Below are positions 17,627-25,834 of a DNA stretch of 64,000 nucleotides, one piece after another. Both the position numbers and the translations under genes were made by a program. The stretch covers positions 1-64,000 of the forward strand of contig NZ_JAMKOJ010000011.1 of assembly GCF_023700755.1 (NCBI RefSeq). Reading direction: 5' to 3'. The stretch is from Allorhizobium sonneratiae. Lineage in GTDB: Bacteria; Pseudomonadota; Alphaproteobacteria; Rhizobiales; Rhizobiaceae. The notes under the pieces are model-generated. The model was not told where the DNA came from. It did not search any database and saw only the letters and a list, made by a program, of their open reading frames with translations. How positions within the stretch are numbered: position 1 is the stretch's first letter; every line of letters starts with the position of its first letter.

Positions 17627-18450
17627 GGGGTGGCACTCCTTGAAGACGGTTGGGTAAAGCGCGGCAGCCAGCGCTGCCCCGGCTTTCTGCTGCCGAAGAG
17701 CTGCATCAGCGCCATGCAGACCCAGGTGAGGCCGAAGGACAGAATGGCAATGGCGGCTGGCTCATAGGCGCGGTCCTGGCCGAGCTGAACCATGAAGGGG
17801 CCGAAGGCCGGACGGTTCAACAGGCTGGCCAGCACGAATTCACCCAGCGAGATGGAAAAGGTCAGGAACGCGCCGGACATGATGGCCGAGCGCACATTGG
17901 GAAAGATCACCTGCGCCACGGTGCGCAGTCTTGACGCGCCAAGGCTTTCGGCGGCCTCGGTGAGTGTGGCGATATCGATCACGGCCATGCCGTTATCGAC
18001 GGCGCGATACATATAGGGCAGCGACAGAACCACGTAACCGATCACCAGCAGTGTGTTGGTGCCCTGTTCGGAAATCGTCATCGGCAGCCAGGAATCGGAA
18101 CCGAACAGCCGGATATAACCGAACACCAGCACCACGGGCGGAATGATCAGCGGCATCAGGCTGATGAATTCAACGATGGGGCGGATTTTCGGCAGTCTCA
18201 GCCGCACCCAATAGGCGGTCGGCACCACGACCAGCGCGCCGACGATGATCGCCATCAGTGACACGACAGCCGAATAGCTCAAGGTGGCGAGGAACTGGTC
18301 GTTGGAAAACACCGATTGATAGGCGGCAAAGCTCCACTTTCCACGGATCATCTGTAGCGAGAACTGGAAGGTGGCGTAAAGCGGCACCAGAAAATAGCTG
18401 GCGGCAATCAATGCAATCAGCGCGGAAACGAAGGGGAACTGTTTTTTCAT
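17623..18450 (-). CDS. ABC importer permease 2
   Basis: 275 residues from ATG 18450, which overlaps the stop of permease 1 as ATGA; a GTG at 18459 is a possible alternative. About six transmembrane segments are seen. The cytoplasmic EAA loop, which docks on the ATPase, is ATLTEAAESLGASRLRTVAQVIFP. It pairs with permease 1 to form the channel. Confidence 0.9.
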   Translation of the reverse strand: MKKQFPFVSALIALIAASYFLVPLYATFQFSLQMIRGKWSFAAYQSVFSNDQFLATLSYSAVVSLMAIIVGALVVVPTAYWVRLRLPKIRPIVEFISLMPLIIPPVVLVFGYIRLFGSDSWLPMTISEQGTNTLLVIGYVVLSLPYMYRAVDNGMAVIDIATLTEAAESLGASRLRTVAQVIFPNVRSAIMSGAFLTFSISLGEFVLASLLNRPAFGPFMVQLGQDRAYEPAAIAILSFGLTWVCMALMQLFGSRKPGQRWLPRFTQPSSRSATP

Positions 18451-19364
18451 TTCTGCCACCGTTCCGCCCGGCTGCGCAGGATGAGATAGAGCGTGTTGCT
18501 GGCACCCATGATCACCACCATGCCGACGGCCAGCGCATAGCCGAGATTGGGATTATAGAGCACATTGCCCTGGATCTGCTGGTAAAGCACGATCGGTACC
18601 ACGCCATAGCTGGAGCCGGTCAGTGCATAAACCGTGACCAGCGTGCCGAAAGCATTGGCAAAGAGCAGCAGAAAACAGCCGAGAATGGAGGGTGTGAGCA
18701 CAGGCAGCGCCACCTTGGTCCAGTATTGCAACCGGCTTGCGCCGAGAATTTCAGCGGCTTCACGCCATTCATGCTTCATCCCGTCCAGCGCCGGGGTGAT
18801 GATCAGCACCATCAGCGGCAGCTGGAAATAAAGATAGGTGATCGCCAGACCCCAGAAGGAATAGAGGCTGAAGCCCGTCGCATAAAGATTGATGCCGAAG
18901 ACATCGCGCAACAAGACCGTGACAAGACCGAGGCGCCCAATGGTGGCAATGAAGGCGAAGGCGAGTGGCACACCGGCAAAATTCGAGGCAACGCCGGAAA
19001 AGGTGGTAAAGGCATTGCGGACCCAGCGCGGCAGGCCGCCCAGCACCACGGCATAGCCGACCAGCAATCCGCTCACGGCCCCAAGGGCGGCAGCAACAAA
19101 GCTCAGCCGCAGCGACAACGAATAGGCCGCGAGAATGGTGGGTGAGGTTAGCGCGATGAAATTGGCAAAGGTGAAGGCGCCTTCACGGTTCTGAAAGGCC
19201 CCTTCGACAAGGTAGAGAACCGGCGCGATCAGGAAGAGGATGGCAAAGAGGAAAAAGGGCACGACGCCCAGCCAGTCCCAATTGATCCTGCTGCCCTGCC
19301 TTGAAACAGGTTTCATCGATGCGGATTGCGGCGGATCGGCGGACATGGTTTCGGTTGCGGTCAT
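18447..19364 (-). CDS. ABC importer permease 1
   Basis: 305 residues from ATG 19364 (CAGGA 8 bases upstream); a longer TTG start at 19409 is possible. The EAA loop (EWREAAEILGASRLQYWTKVALP) is intact and hydrophobic segments fit six transmembrane helices. The gap to the binding-protein gene (128 bp) contains a terminator, so the permeases are probably made in smaller amounts than the binding protein. Confidence 0.88.
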   Translation of the reverse strand: MTATETMSADPPQSASMKPVSRQGSRINWDWLGVVPFFLFAILFLIAPVLYLVEGAFQNREGAFTFANFIALTSPTILAAYSLSLRLSFVAAALGAVSGLLVGYAVVLGGLPRWVRNAFTTFSGVASNFAGVPLAFAFIATIGRLGLVTVLLRDVFGINLYATGFSLYSFWGLAITYLYFQLPLMVLIITPALDGMKHEWREAAEILGASRLQYWTKVALPVLTPSILGCFLLLFANAFGTLVTVYALTGSSYGVVPIVLYQQIQGNVLYNPNLGYALAVGMVVIMGASNTLYLILRSRAERWQK

Positions 19365-19452
19365 GCAAACATCCTGAATTTTGAGGCTCTGCGATCTGGC
19401 TATCGACACAGTGTCATGTGCGGCAGACCATTCGCATCACCAAAAAGCAAAA

Positions 19453-19478
19453 AGGATGCCGGTTTTCACCGGCATCCT
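19453..19478 (-). terminator. Intra-operon terminator after the binding-protein gene
   Basis: An 11-bp stem (AGGATGCCGGT / ACCGGCATCCT) with a TTTC loop; on the minus strand it is followed by TTTTTGCTTTTT. It would cut most transcripts after the binding protein and let a fraction read into the permeases. Confidence 0.8.
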
Positions 19479-19492
19479 GATTGTCAAAAGGC

Positions 19493-20596
19493 TTACTGGC
19501 CCATTTCCTTGGCCCAGTCGGCAGCCACGACGGCCTTGGCCTCAGACTGTTCGGCAAGGGTCGGGAACACGGCCTTTGCATAGCTTTCCGGCGACGGCAT
19601 CTTGGCGAGCAGCGCCTGCGGCACGGCCTTGTGTGCAGCCAGATCGTTGAAGCGGATCGGGTGGCAATAGCCAGCCAGCCAGCCGAGCTGACCTTCGTCG
19701 GAATAGAGATATTCCATCCACAGCTTGGCGGCATTCGGATGCGGTGCGTAAGCGGAAATGGCCTGAACGTAAACACCGGCGATGACGGCGTCCGACGGTA
19801 CCACGACATCCATCGGCGGGTTGCCATTCAGCTTGTCGCGCATGGCCAGAACATTATAGTCCCAGTCGAACAGGATCGGCGTGGTGCCCTGAGCCATGTT
19901 CTGAGCGTTGCCGTTGACCGGCACGAGATTGCCGCTGGCCTTCAATGCCTTCATATAGGCGATACCGGCCTTGGCGGCGTCTGCACCCTTCTTGCCGTCG
20001 GTCTTGGCGGCGCCTGCGGCGTAAACCGTCATCATCGAGCTGTTGCCCGTGCGCGGATCGCCCGGCATGGCGACGGAATTGGCATATTCCTTCTTGGTCA
20101 GGTCGGCGAAGCTCTTCGGCACATCCTTGATGATGTCCTTGTTCACGCCAATGGCGAGAACGCCGTAATAGTCGCCATACCAGTAACCGTCAGCGTCCTT
20201 GGCCGTTGCGGGAATGCTGTCCCAGGTGGAGACCTTGTAAGGCTGGATCAGGCCGTCTTTCTTGGCTGACGGGCCGAAGGAAAGACCAACATCGATCACG
20301 TCGGGAGCCTGCGGGCCCTTGTTGCCCTTGTTGGCCTTGATCGCTTCGATTTCATCGCCCGAACCGGCATTGGGGTTCAGTTCGTTGACCTTGATATCCG
20401 GATATTTTTTCTTGAAGCCGGCAATAACCTCACCGTAGCCGCACCAGTCGTGGGGAAGGGCGATGGTGGTCAGCATGCCTTCCTTCTTGGCGGCAGCGAC
20501 CAGCTCGGCGCTCGGGCCTGCGGCGGCGGCAAGACTGGTGGAGGCGAAGACCATGGCGGTCGAAAGCGAAAGCAGGTGGCGCAAACGGATGTTCAC
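19493..20596 (-). CDS. ABC importer substrate-binding protein
   Basis: 367 residues starting at GTG 20596 with AGGGAG 7 bases before it. A signal peptide (residues 1 to about 26, ending SLAAAA) leads to a two-lobed periplasmic binding protein of the iron/spermidine/aminoethylphosphonate class (ELVAAAKKEGMLTTIALPHDWCGYGEVIAGFKKKYP in part). The Pho-box-like sequence upstream favours a phosphorus compound such as a phosphonate, but this is inference and iron or polyamine cannot be excluded. First gene of a five-gene minus-strand operon. Confidence 0.88.
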   Translation of the reverse strand: MNIRLRHLLSLSTAMVFASTSLAAAAGPSAELVAAAKKEGMLTTIALPHDWCGYGEVIAGFKKKYPDIKVNELNPNAGSGDEIEAIKANKGNKGPQAPDVIDVGLSFGPSAKKDGLIQPYKVSTWDSIPATAKDADGYWYGDYYGVLAIGVNKDIIKDVPKSFADLTKKEYANSVAMPGDPRTGNSSMMTVYAAGAAKTDGKKGADAAKAGIAYMKALKASGNLVPVNGNAQNMAQGTTPILFDWDYNVLAMRDKLNGNPPMDVVVPSDAVIAGVYVQAISAYAPHPNAAKLWMEYLYSDEGQLGWLAGYCHPIRFNDLAAHKAVPQALLAKMPSPESYAKAVFPTLAEQSEAKAVVAADWAKEMGQ

Positions 20597-20649
20597 TGGT
20601 TGTCTCCCTTATGGTGAGCGTAAAGCCGAGGCTTCAATAGGAGCCGCAC

Positions 20650-20667
20650 ATGATAGTTATGTGACGG
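20650..20667 (-). promoter_or_regulatory. Pho-box-like site upstream of the ABC importer
   Basis: On the minus strand the sequence CCGTCAC-ATAA-CTATCAT matches the PhoB consensus (CTGTCAT-N4-CTGTCAT) at 11 of 14 positions with exact spacing. It lies 54 bp before the binding-protein start, about the distance seen for the similar site before btaA (48 bp). Confidence 0.55.
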
Positions 20668-21371
20668 TTAGGCAAAGATGGACACACAAAAATATTATCC
20701 AGCTGGATAGATGAAGATCGGCAGGAGACGTTCAGGTCTTCGATGCACAAAACCAGTGTCTGTTTGCTGATGGTGCGAATGCCAGCCCGCATCGTCTGAT
20801 TGTTCCCCTGTCCGGTCTTCGCCGGTTTGTCATAAATAAGACGCCCGATGTGGAACAAGTCAACCATCCGTTTTCACATATCTTTGGATTGCCCGGTGAA
20901 GTACCTGCTGACGGGGGGATCGAACCTGACCGCCTTTCGGTCTTTGTCTGCTCGCCTCGCCATCGAAAGCATCTGGAGCCGGACGGCTGGGCATGCTGTG
21001 AATGCGCCATATCCTGTTGACAAGCGCGTCTAATGGTTGAAAATTTGCTCCGCTGCGCATGGCAAAATCCGTTGCAGCTTGCCATCAGCCAGTTTTGCGT
21101 CGTTTTATGGCGCTGGCGGGATAGTGTTGTTTTTTGAATTTTGCAAAACCAAGGCGTGCATTTCGTCCGGTCAAGGATCATGACCTGACGGCCCGAATGA
21201 CGGGTCAGAGAAAAGATCCCCGGGAGTGTCGGAAGTCTGCAAGCTGTCAGGTTCAAACAGAACCGGGCGGCGTTCTGTTCTGTCGTCACGGCAACAGCCG
21301 ATGTCGGCAGACAGGTATCTGATCAGACAAATATCTGACCGGCTGAGACACTCCGGCACAAGGGGAACTTC
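20668..21371. other. 704-bp intergenic region with a possible structured leader
   Basis: The left 500 bp hold no supported gene; minus-strand frames (for example 20732-21289) have no recognisable protein. The right part, 21223-21354, can fold: GGAGTGTC (21223-21230) pairs with GACACTCC (21347-21354), and GTCTGC (21235-21240) with GCAGAC (21307-21312). The last stem ends 17 bases before the permease ATG, so it could act as a 5' leader controlling that gene. Confidence 0.4.
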
Positions 21372-22943
21372 ATGAGCGATTACACGGAGAGTGACAAGGC
21401 GCAGGATATCCATATCCTGCATTCCATGGGCTATGCGCAGGAACTGGAGCGGCGCATGAGCTCCTTTTCCAATTTTGCCATTTCCTTTTCGATCATCTGC
21501 ATTCTGTCCGGGGGGATCAATTCGCTGGCTCAGGCGACCGCGGGGGCGGGCGGGGCTGCCATCGGCATTGGCTGGCCGCTCGGCTGCGTCATTTCCGGCG
21601 TCTTTGCCCTTGGCATGGCCCAGATCGCCTCGGCCTATCCCACGGCGGGCGGGCTTTATCATTGGGGGTCCATCCTCGGCAACCGCTTCACCGGCTGGTT
21701 GACCGCATGGTTCAACCTGATCGGGCTCGTCACAGTTCTGGGGGCCATCAATGTCGGCACCTGGGGCTTTTTCTCCGGTTCGCTTGCCGGCTGGTTCGGC
21801 ATCAATGTCGATACGACCACGGCTCAGGGCTTTGCCAACCAGATCATCTTCGTTGCCGTCATCACCGGGCTGCAGGCGCTGATCAATCACCTCGGTATCA
21901 AGCTGACGGCAAAGCTGACCGATCTCTCCGGCTATCTGATTTTCATCACCGCCATCGCGCTGACGGTGGTTTGCCTGATCGGCGTCAAATCCTGGGACAT
22001 CAGCCGTATCTGGACCTTCACCAATTATTCCGGCCTGCCGGCAGGCGATGCTGCGGTCTGGCCGAAAACCGGGGATATGTGGTATATTTTCGCGCTCAGC
22101 CTGTTGCTGCCCATCTATACCATCACCGGCTACGACGCCTCCGCTCACACATCGGAAGAAACGGTGAAAGCCTCCGAATCCGTGCCGAAAGGCATGGTCT
22201 CCTCGGTCTGGTGGGCCTCGCTCTTCGGTTATATCATGCTGCTCGCCTTTCTTCTGGCGATACCCGACATGCATGAGGCGGCCAATCAGGGCTGGAACGT
22301 GTTTTTCTGGACGCTGAACAGCATCACGAATCCCATCATCGCCAATCTTCTCTATCTGGCGATTTTCATCGCCCAGTTTATCTGCGGTCTGGCGACGGTG
22401 ACCTCGGTGTCACGCATGATGTATGCTTTCGCGCGTGATGGCGGTCTGCCCTTTTCCAAAGCGCTGGCCAGCGTCAGCCCGCGGTATCGTACGCCCTCGA
22501 TTGCCATCTGGATCGGGGCGATCCTGTCGGTGCTGTTCGTCTGGGGGGCTTCACTCGTGACCATCGGCGGATCGTCGGCCTATACGATTGTCGTCTCCTG
22601 CACGGTCATTTTCCTGTTCCTGTCCTTCATCATTCCGATTGCCCTGGGCATGAAGGCGATCGGCACGGCCAAATGGCCGACAATGGGACCGTGGAACATG
22701 GGCATCGGTTTGTACAAGCTGGTAGGGCTGCTGGCACTGGTCGCCATGGCGGCGATCTTCGTCATCGGCGTACAGCCGCCGAACCAGTGGGCGCTTTATA
22801 TCACCGTCGGTTTTATCGTGCTGACGGCGGTGATCTGGTTGCTGTTCGAGCAGCGCCGCTTCAAGGGCCCGCCGATCGGCGAAGAAGTTGCCCGCCGTCA
22901 GGCCGAGATTGCCGCAGCAGAAAAGGCGCTTGGTGAGGTCTGA
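21372..22943 (+). CDS. APC-superfamily amino acid/GABA/choline-type permease
   Basis: 523 residues with about 12 hydrophobic segments. The N terminus (HILHSMGYAQELERRMSSFSNFAISF) and the following consensus (GGINSLAQATAGAGGAAIGIGWP, in part) are typical of the amino acid/choline transporter branch that includes fungal GABA permeases and bacterial relatives. The segment YDASAHTSEET is also characteristic. It imports an amine or amino acid using an ion gradient; the substrate is unknown. Ribosome binding site AAGGGGAA lies before the ATG. Confidence 0.9.
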   Translation: MSDYTESDKAQDIHILHSMGYAQELERRMSSFSNFAISFSIICILSGGINSLAQATAGAGGAAIGIGWPLGCVISGVFALGMAQIASAYPTAGGLYHWGSILGNRFTGWLTAWFNLIGLVTVLGAINVGTWGFFSGSLAGWFGINVDTTTAQGFANQIIFVAVITGLQALINHLGIKLTAKLTDLSGYLIFITAIALTVVCLIGVKSWDISRIWTFTNYSGLPAGDAAVWPKTGDMWYIFALSLLLPIYTITGYDASAHTSEETVKASESVPKGMVSSVWWASLFGYIMLLAFLLAIPDMHEAANQGWNVFFWTLNSITNPIIANLLYLAIFIAQFICGLATVTSVSRMMYAFARDGGLPFSKALASVSPRYRTPSIAIWIGAILSVLFVWGASLVTIGGSSAYTIVVSCTVIFLFLSFIIPIALGMKAIGTAKWPTMGPWNMGIGLYKLVGLLALVAMAAIFVIGVQPPNQWALYITVGFIVLTAVIWLLFEQRRFKGPPIGEEVARRQAEIAAAEKALGEV

Positions 22944-23087
22944 CGACACAGGCATCCGAACGTAAAACCGGGGCAGGGCGGTTCGCCATCCTGCTCCTCT
23001 TTGCTGAAATCGAATATTGTTCCTGTTTTATTAGCAGTTGATTAGACTGCGACGGCTATACTCCATCCAGGGAGATGGAGGAGAAGG

Positions 23088-23171
23088 ATGTTAACAGGTG
23101 TTGCTCTCAACGCCTTGGCTCACATGGCTTCCTCCGGGCTTCCTGGAATCCGCGAGAATCCGATGACGTGA
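23088..23171 (+). CDS. Possible 27-residue upstream peptide
   Basis: ATG 23088 is preceded by GGAGGAGAAGG, a very strong ribosome binding site, and opens 27 codons (MLTGVALNALAHMASSGLPG then seven more). It ends 46 bases before the dehydrogenase start. A nearly identical site GGAGAAGG-ATG recurs at 23201-23210, opening 14 codons that overlap the dehydrogenase start out of frame. It may be a leader peptide, but conservation is unknown. It lacks the Glu-x3-Tyr of PqqA. Confidence 0.3.
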   Translation: MLTGVALNALAHMASSGLPGIRENPMT

Positions 23172-23217
23172 TGCGGTGGCAATGTTCCCCGCTCATGAAG
23201 GAGAAGGATGTACGGCC

Positions 23218-24363
23218 ATGAAAACCAATGCAACATGGACCTATCCGACTGAAATCCGCATCGGTCGCGGACGGATTGAGGAACTGGGCGCGGTCTGCCG
23301 ACAACTCGGCATGACCAGACCGCTCATGGTGACCAACAAGGGGCTGGCCTCGATGGCGATTACCCGCGGCGCCCGTCTCGCCTTGAAAGAGGCAGGTCTC
23401 GACCACGCGCTGTTCAGCGAGATCGATTCCAACCCGAGCGACCGCAATCTGGAGGCCGCCCTTCTCCTTTGCCGTCAGGGTGGCCACGATGGCGTGGTAG
23501 CCTTTGGTGGCGGCTCGGCCATGGATATCGGTAAATGCCTTGCGGTTATGGCCGGTCAGGCCCGCTCGCTGTGGTCTTATGTCGATAGTCCCGAAGGACT
23601 GAAAGCGGCGGATGAACGGGTTATCCTGCCGCTGGTGGCGGTGCCGACCACGGCCGGCACCGGAGCGGAGGTGGGCGCGGCCAGCGTCATCACCAATACG
23701 GCAACCGAGATGCGCACCTACGTTTCCCATCCGCGGATGATGCCGGATGTGGTAATCTGCGATCCGGAACTGACGGTCGGGATGCCGAAAACCATCACTG
23801 CCGGAACCGGCATGGACGCTTTTTCCCATTGTCTGGAGGCCTATTGCGCCCGGACCTATCATCCCATGGCGCAGGGCATTGCTGTCGAGGGAATGCGGTT
23901 GGTCAAGGATTTCCTGCCGAAGGCCTATACCGATCCGGTCGATCTCGAAGCGCGGCTGAACATGATGTCGGCCTCGATCATGGGGGCGATTGCCCGGCAG
24001 AAAGGGCTGGGCGCCATTCACGCCCTGTCCAATGCCATTGGCGTTTTTCACCCCATACATCACGGAACGGCCAATGCGGTGCTCATGCCCATGGTCGTTG
24101 CCTTCAACCGCAAGGCCATCGAGCACAAGATCGAGCGTCTGGCCGGATATCTGGAAATTCCCGGTGGTTTCGACGGGTTCTATCAGTTTCTGCTGGATTT
24201 TCGTACAAGCCTCGCCATCCCGCGTGATCTGAGTGAACTGGGCCTTGTCGGTGACGACATCGACCGGCTGACGCCAATCATCCTGCGTGATCAGAATGCA
24301 GCAAACAATCCGGTGCGGTTGACGGAGGAATCGGTGATCGAACTTCTGACGGGGTGTTATTGA
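23218..24363 (+). CDS. Iron-containing (group III) alcohol dehydrogenase
   Basis: 381 residues from ATG 23218. NAD(P) binding GGGSAMDIGK and PTTAGTGAEV are present, and metal-ligand regions are TAGTGMDAFSHCLEAY, GAIHALSNAIG and HHGTANAVLMP, giving the Asp and His residues that hold Fe(II). The family oxidises alcohols or reduces aldehydes; the substrate here is not known. The best ribosome binding site (AAGGAGAAGG) sits 10 or more bases from this ATG and nearer to ATG 23208 in another frame, so translation may be coupled to a mini-ORF. In-frame ATG 23182 is a less likely alternative. Confidence 0.93.
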   Translation: MKTNATWTYPTEIRIGRGRIEELGAVCRQLGMTRPLMVTNKGLASMAITRGARLALKEAGLDHALFSEIDSNPSDRNLEAALLLCRQGGHDGVVAFGGGSAMDIGKCLAVMAGQARSLWSYVDSPEGLKAADERVILPLVAVPTTAGTGAEVGAASVITNTATEMRTYVSHPRMMPDVVICDPELTVGMPKTITAGTGMDAFSHCLEAYCARTYHPMAQGIAVEGMRLVKDFLPKAYTDPVDLEARLNMMSASIMGAIARQKGLGAIHALSNAIGVFHPIHHGTANAVLMPMVVAFNRKAIEHKIERLAGYLEIPGGFDGFYQFLLDFRTSLAIPRDLSELGLVGDDIDRLTPIILRDQNAANNPVRLTEESVIELLTGCY

Positions 24364-24525
24364 GCCATGACGAGAAGGGGAATGTTTTTTGTTATTTTCT
24401 AAAATATGAATGGAATTACACGCTATTGGTGATTTATTAACCAATTTCAGTAACTCTTCATAAACCGGCACGATGATCCGGTGCCAGACAGAGCAATGAG
24501 TGGCTCATACGCGCAGAGGACTATC

Positions 24526-25239
24526 ATGCCCGTCATCTCATTTGCCAATGCCAAGGGTGGCGCCGGAAAAACCACGGCTGCCCTCATTTTGTCCACCGAA
24601 CTTGCCCATCAGGGCTATCGCGTCGTTATTATCGATGCCGATCCGCAGCGCTGGATCAGCCAATGGGCGGAGCTTTCCGGACCGCAGCCGAATATCGAGG
24701 TGATTTCCGAAGTGTCGGTGGGCTCGTTGCAGGGCCATATCCGCGAAGGCCGTCGTTCAAGCGATTATGTGATCATCGATCTGGCCGGTGCGCGCGATGC
24801 GCTGGTCACCATGGCCATCGGCCTGTCCGATCATGTGATGATCCCGGTGCAGGGCTGTGCCATGGATGCGAAGGGGGCTGCCCAGATCCTCGATCTGATC
24901 GAGCAGATGCGCATTGCCGGCAATCTCGTCATTCCTCATTCCGTGGTTTTGACCCGGGTTGTCTCCATGGTGACGACGCGGGCGCTTCTGGCGATCAAGG
25001 GGCTGTTGATGGCGCGCGGCGTCAATGTGATCACGACACCGATCGTTGAGCGCAGCGCCTTTCGTGATATTTTCGAGACCGGCGGCACGCTTTATTCCAT
25101 GGACCCGCAACGGGTCAGCAATCTGGACAAGGCCCGCGACAATTCCCGCTTTTTCGCCGAGGAAATCATGCGGATTCTTCCGGTCAAAGTGGTGCGCTCC
25201 GCCAGCTCGAAATTCATGCGGCTGATTACGGCAGCCTGA
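24526..25239 (+). CDS. Solitary ParA/VirC1-like ATPase
   Basis: 237 residues from ATG 24526. The deviant Walker A motif KGGAGKTT is at 10-17, DADPQ near 39-43 and a Walker B-like VIIDLAGARD near 86-95. The overall layout resembles Agrobacterium VirC1 and single-gene ParA proteins rather than chromosome ParA: there is no parB next to it. Such orphan ParA proteins position cargo (chemoreceptor arrays, conjugation complexes, carboxysomes) on the nucleoid or membrane. Which cargo applies here is unknown. Confidence 0.85.
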   Translation: MPVISFANAKGGAGKTTAALILSTELAHQGYRVVIIDADPQRWISQWAELSGPQPNIEVISEVSVGSLQGHIREGRRSSDYVIIDLAGARDALVTMAIGLSDHVMIPVQGCAMDAKGAAQILDLIEQMRIAGNLVIPHSVVLTRVVSMVTTRALLAIKGLLMARGVNVITTPIVERSAFRDIFETGGTLYSMDPQRVSNLDKARDNSRFFAEEIMRILPVKVVRSASSKFMRLITAA

Positions 25240-25335
25240 GGCCTGACACTTCAGCTTTCTGATGTCGGCTTTGGCCTGTCGGGTGGGTCTGCCCCGGTTT
25301 GCGCCTGCTGGATAATGCTTAAATCGCAATCGATT

Positions 25336-25402
25336 TAGAGCATTGTCCCGAGAGAAGTGCATAGCGGTTTTCCGTCCGTAAATGCGTCAAAACAGAGAAT
25401 TG
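25336..25402 (+). repeat. Rhizobial dispersed repeat, module 1 only, copy D
   Basis: TAGAGCATTGTCCCGAGAGA, then AGCGGTTTTCCGTCCG: module 1 of the 8447 family. Module 2 is replaced by an unrelated long hairpin. Confidence 0.75.
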
Positions 25403-25404
25403 GA

Positions 25405-25453
25405 GCAGTCTACAGGGCCGTGCGCCATATATGCGCACGGCCCTGTAGACTGC
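25405..25453. repeat. Perfect 21-bp inverted repeat
   Basis: Arms 25405-25425 and 25433-25453 are exact complements around a 7-base CATATAT loop. Each arm contains CTACAGGGCCGTGCGC. No T-run follows, so it is unlike a standard terminator. Confidence 0.9.
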
Positions 25454-25834
25454 GTGAGGGGCAGACATTTTCCCGGCCAAAGGCAGTTTTTCCGATCTTG
25501 TATCAATCTGCACCGCTTCCGTGCCACATACTGGTGAAGTTTTGAGACTACTATCGAATTGGGCAGGTTGGCAGGTTTTAAACACGTATTTTATCGGACA
25601 CGGGCTGCCATCTGTGTCATGCCAAGGACAGGCTGAACGCAGCTCTTTTGTTTCGTCGGTAACGCTGAGGCCATGCGTGCAATGGGCGTTCTGTCCAGCG
25701 TCACAAAGGACGTGTGTATGAGCGTTTCAGCTTTGCCGTGAGCCGGCAACATATGACTGAAACAGGCTTCCTGTTTATAAATATCTGTTTTTAAATGAGA
25801 ATTTAAGTAATATGTTCTATGAGAGAGCCATTTC

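Larger units (their letters stand above)
25240..25834. other. 595-bp intergenic region with repeat and long hairpin
   Basis: Holds a one-module copy of the dispersed repeat (25336-25402) followed at once by a perfect 21-bp hairpin (25405-25453). The remaining 380 bp have no supported gene; an AT-rich stretch near 25770-25820 precedes the glycosyltransferase and probably carries its promoter. Confidence 0.6.

Noticed and set aside
20732..21289. 185-codon minus-strand frame in the intergenic region
   Set aside because: Composition is untypical, no domain is recognised, and it covers the possible leader of the permease gene. Considered a transposase remnant but no motif supports this.
23088..23171. 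pqqA-type peptide gene
   Set aside because: The peptide lacks the conserved Glu-x3-Tyr pair and no pqq genes follow.
23107..24471. 454-codon minus-strand frame opposite the iron alcohol dehydrogenase
   Set aside because: Antisense shadow of a complete enzyme with no protein-like composition.
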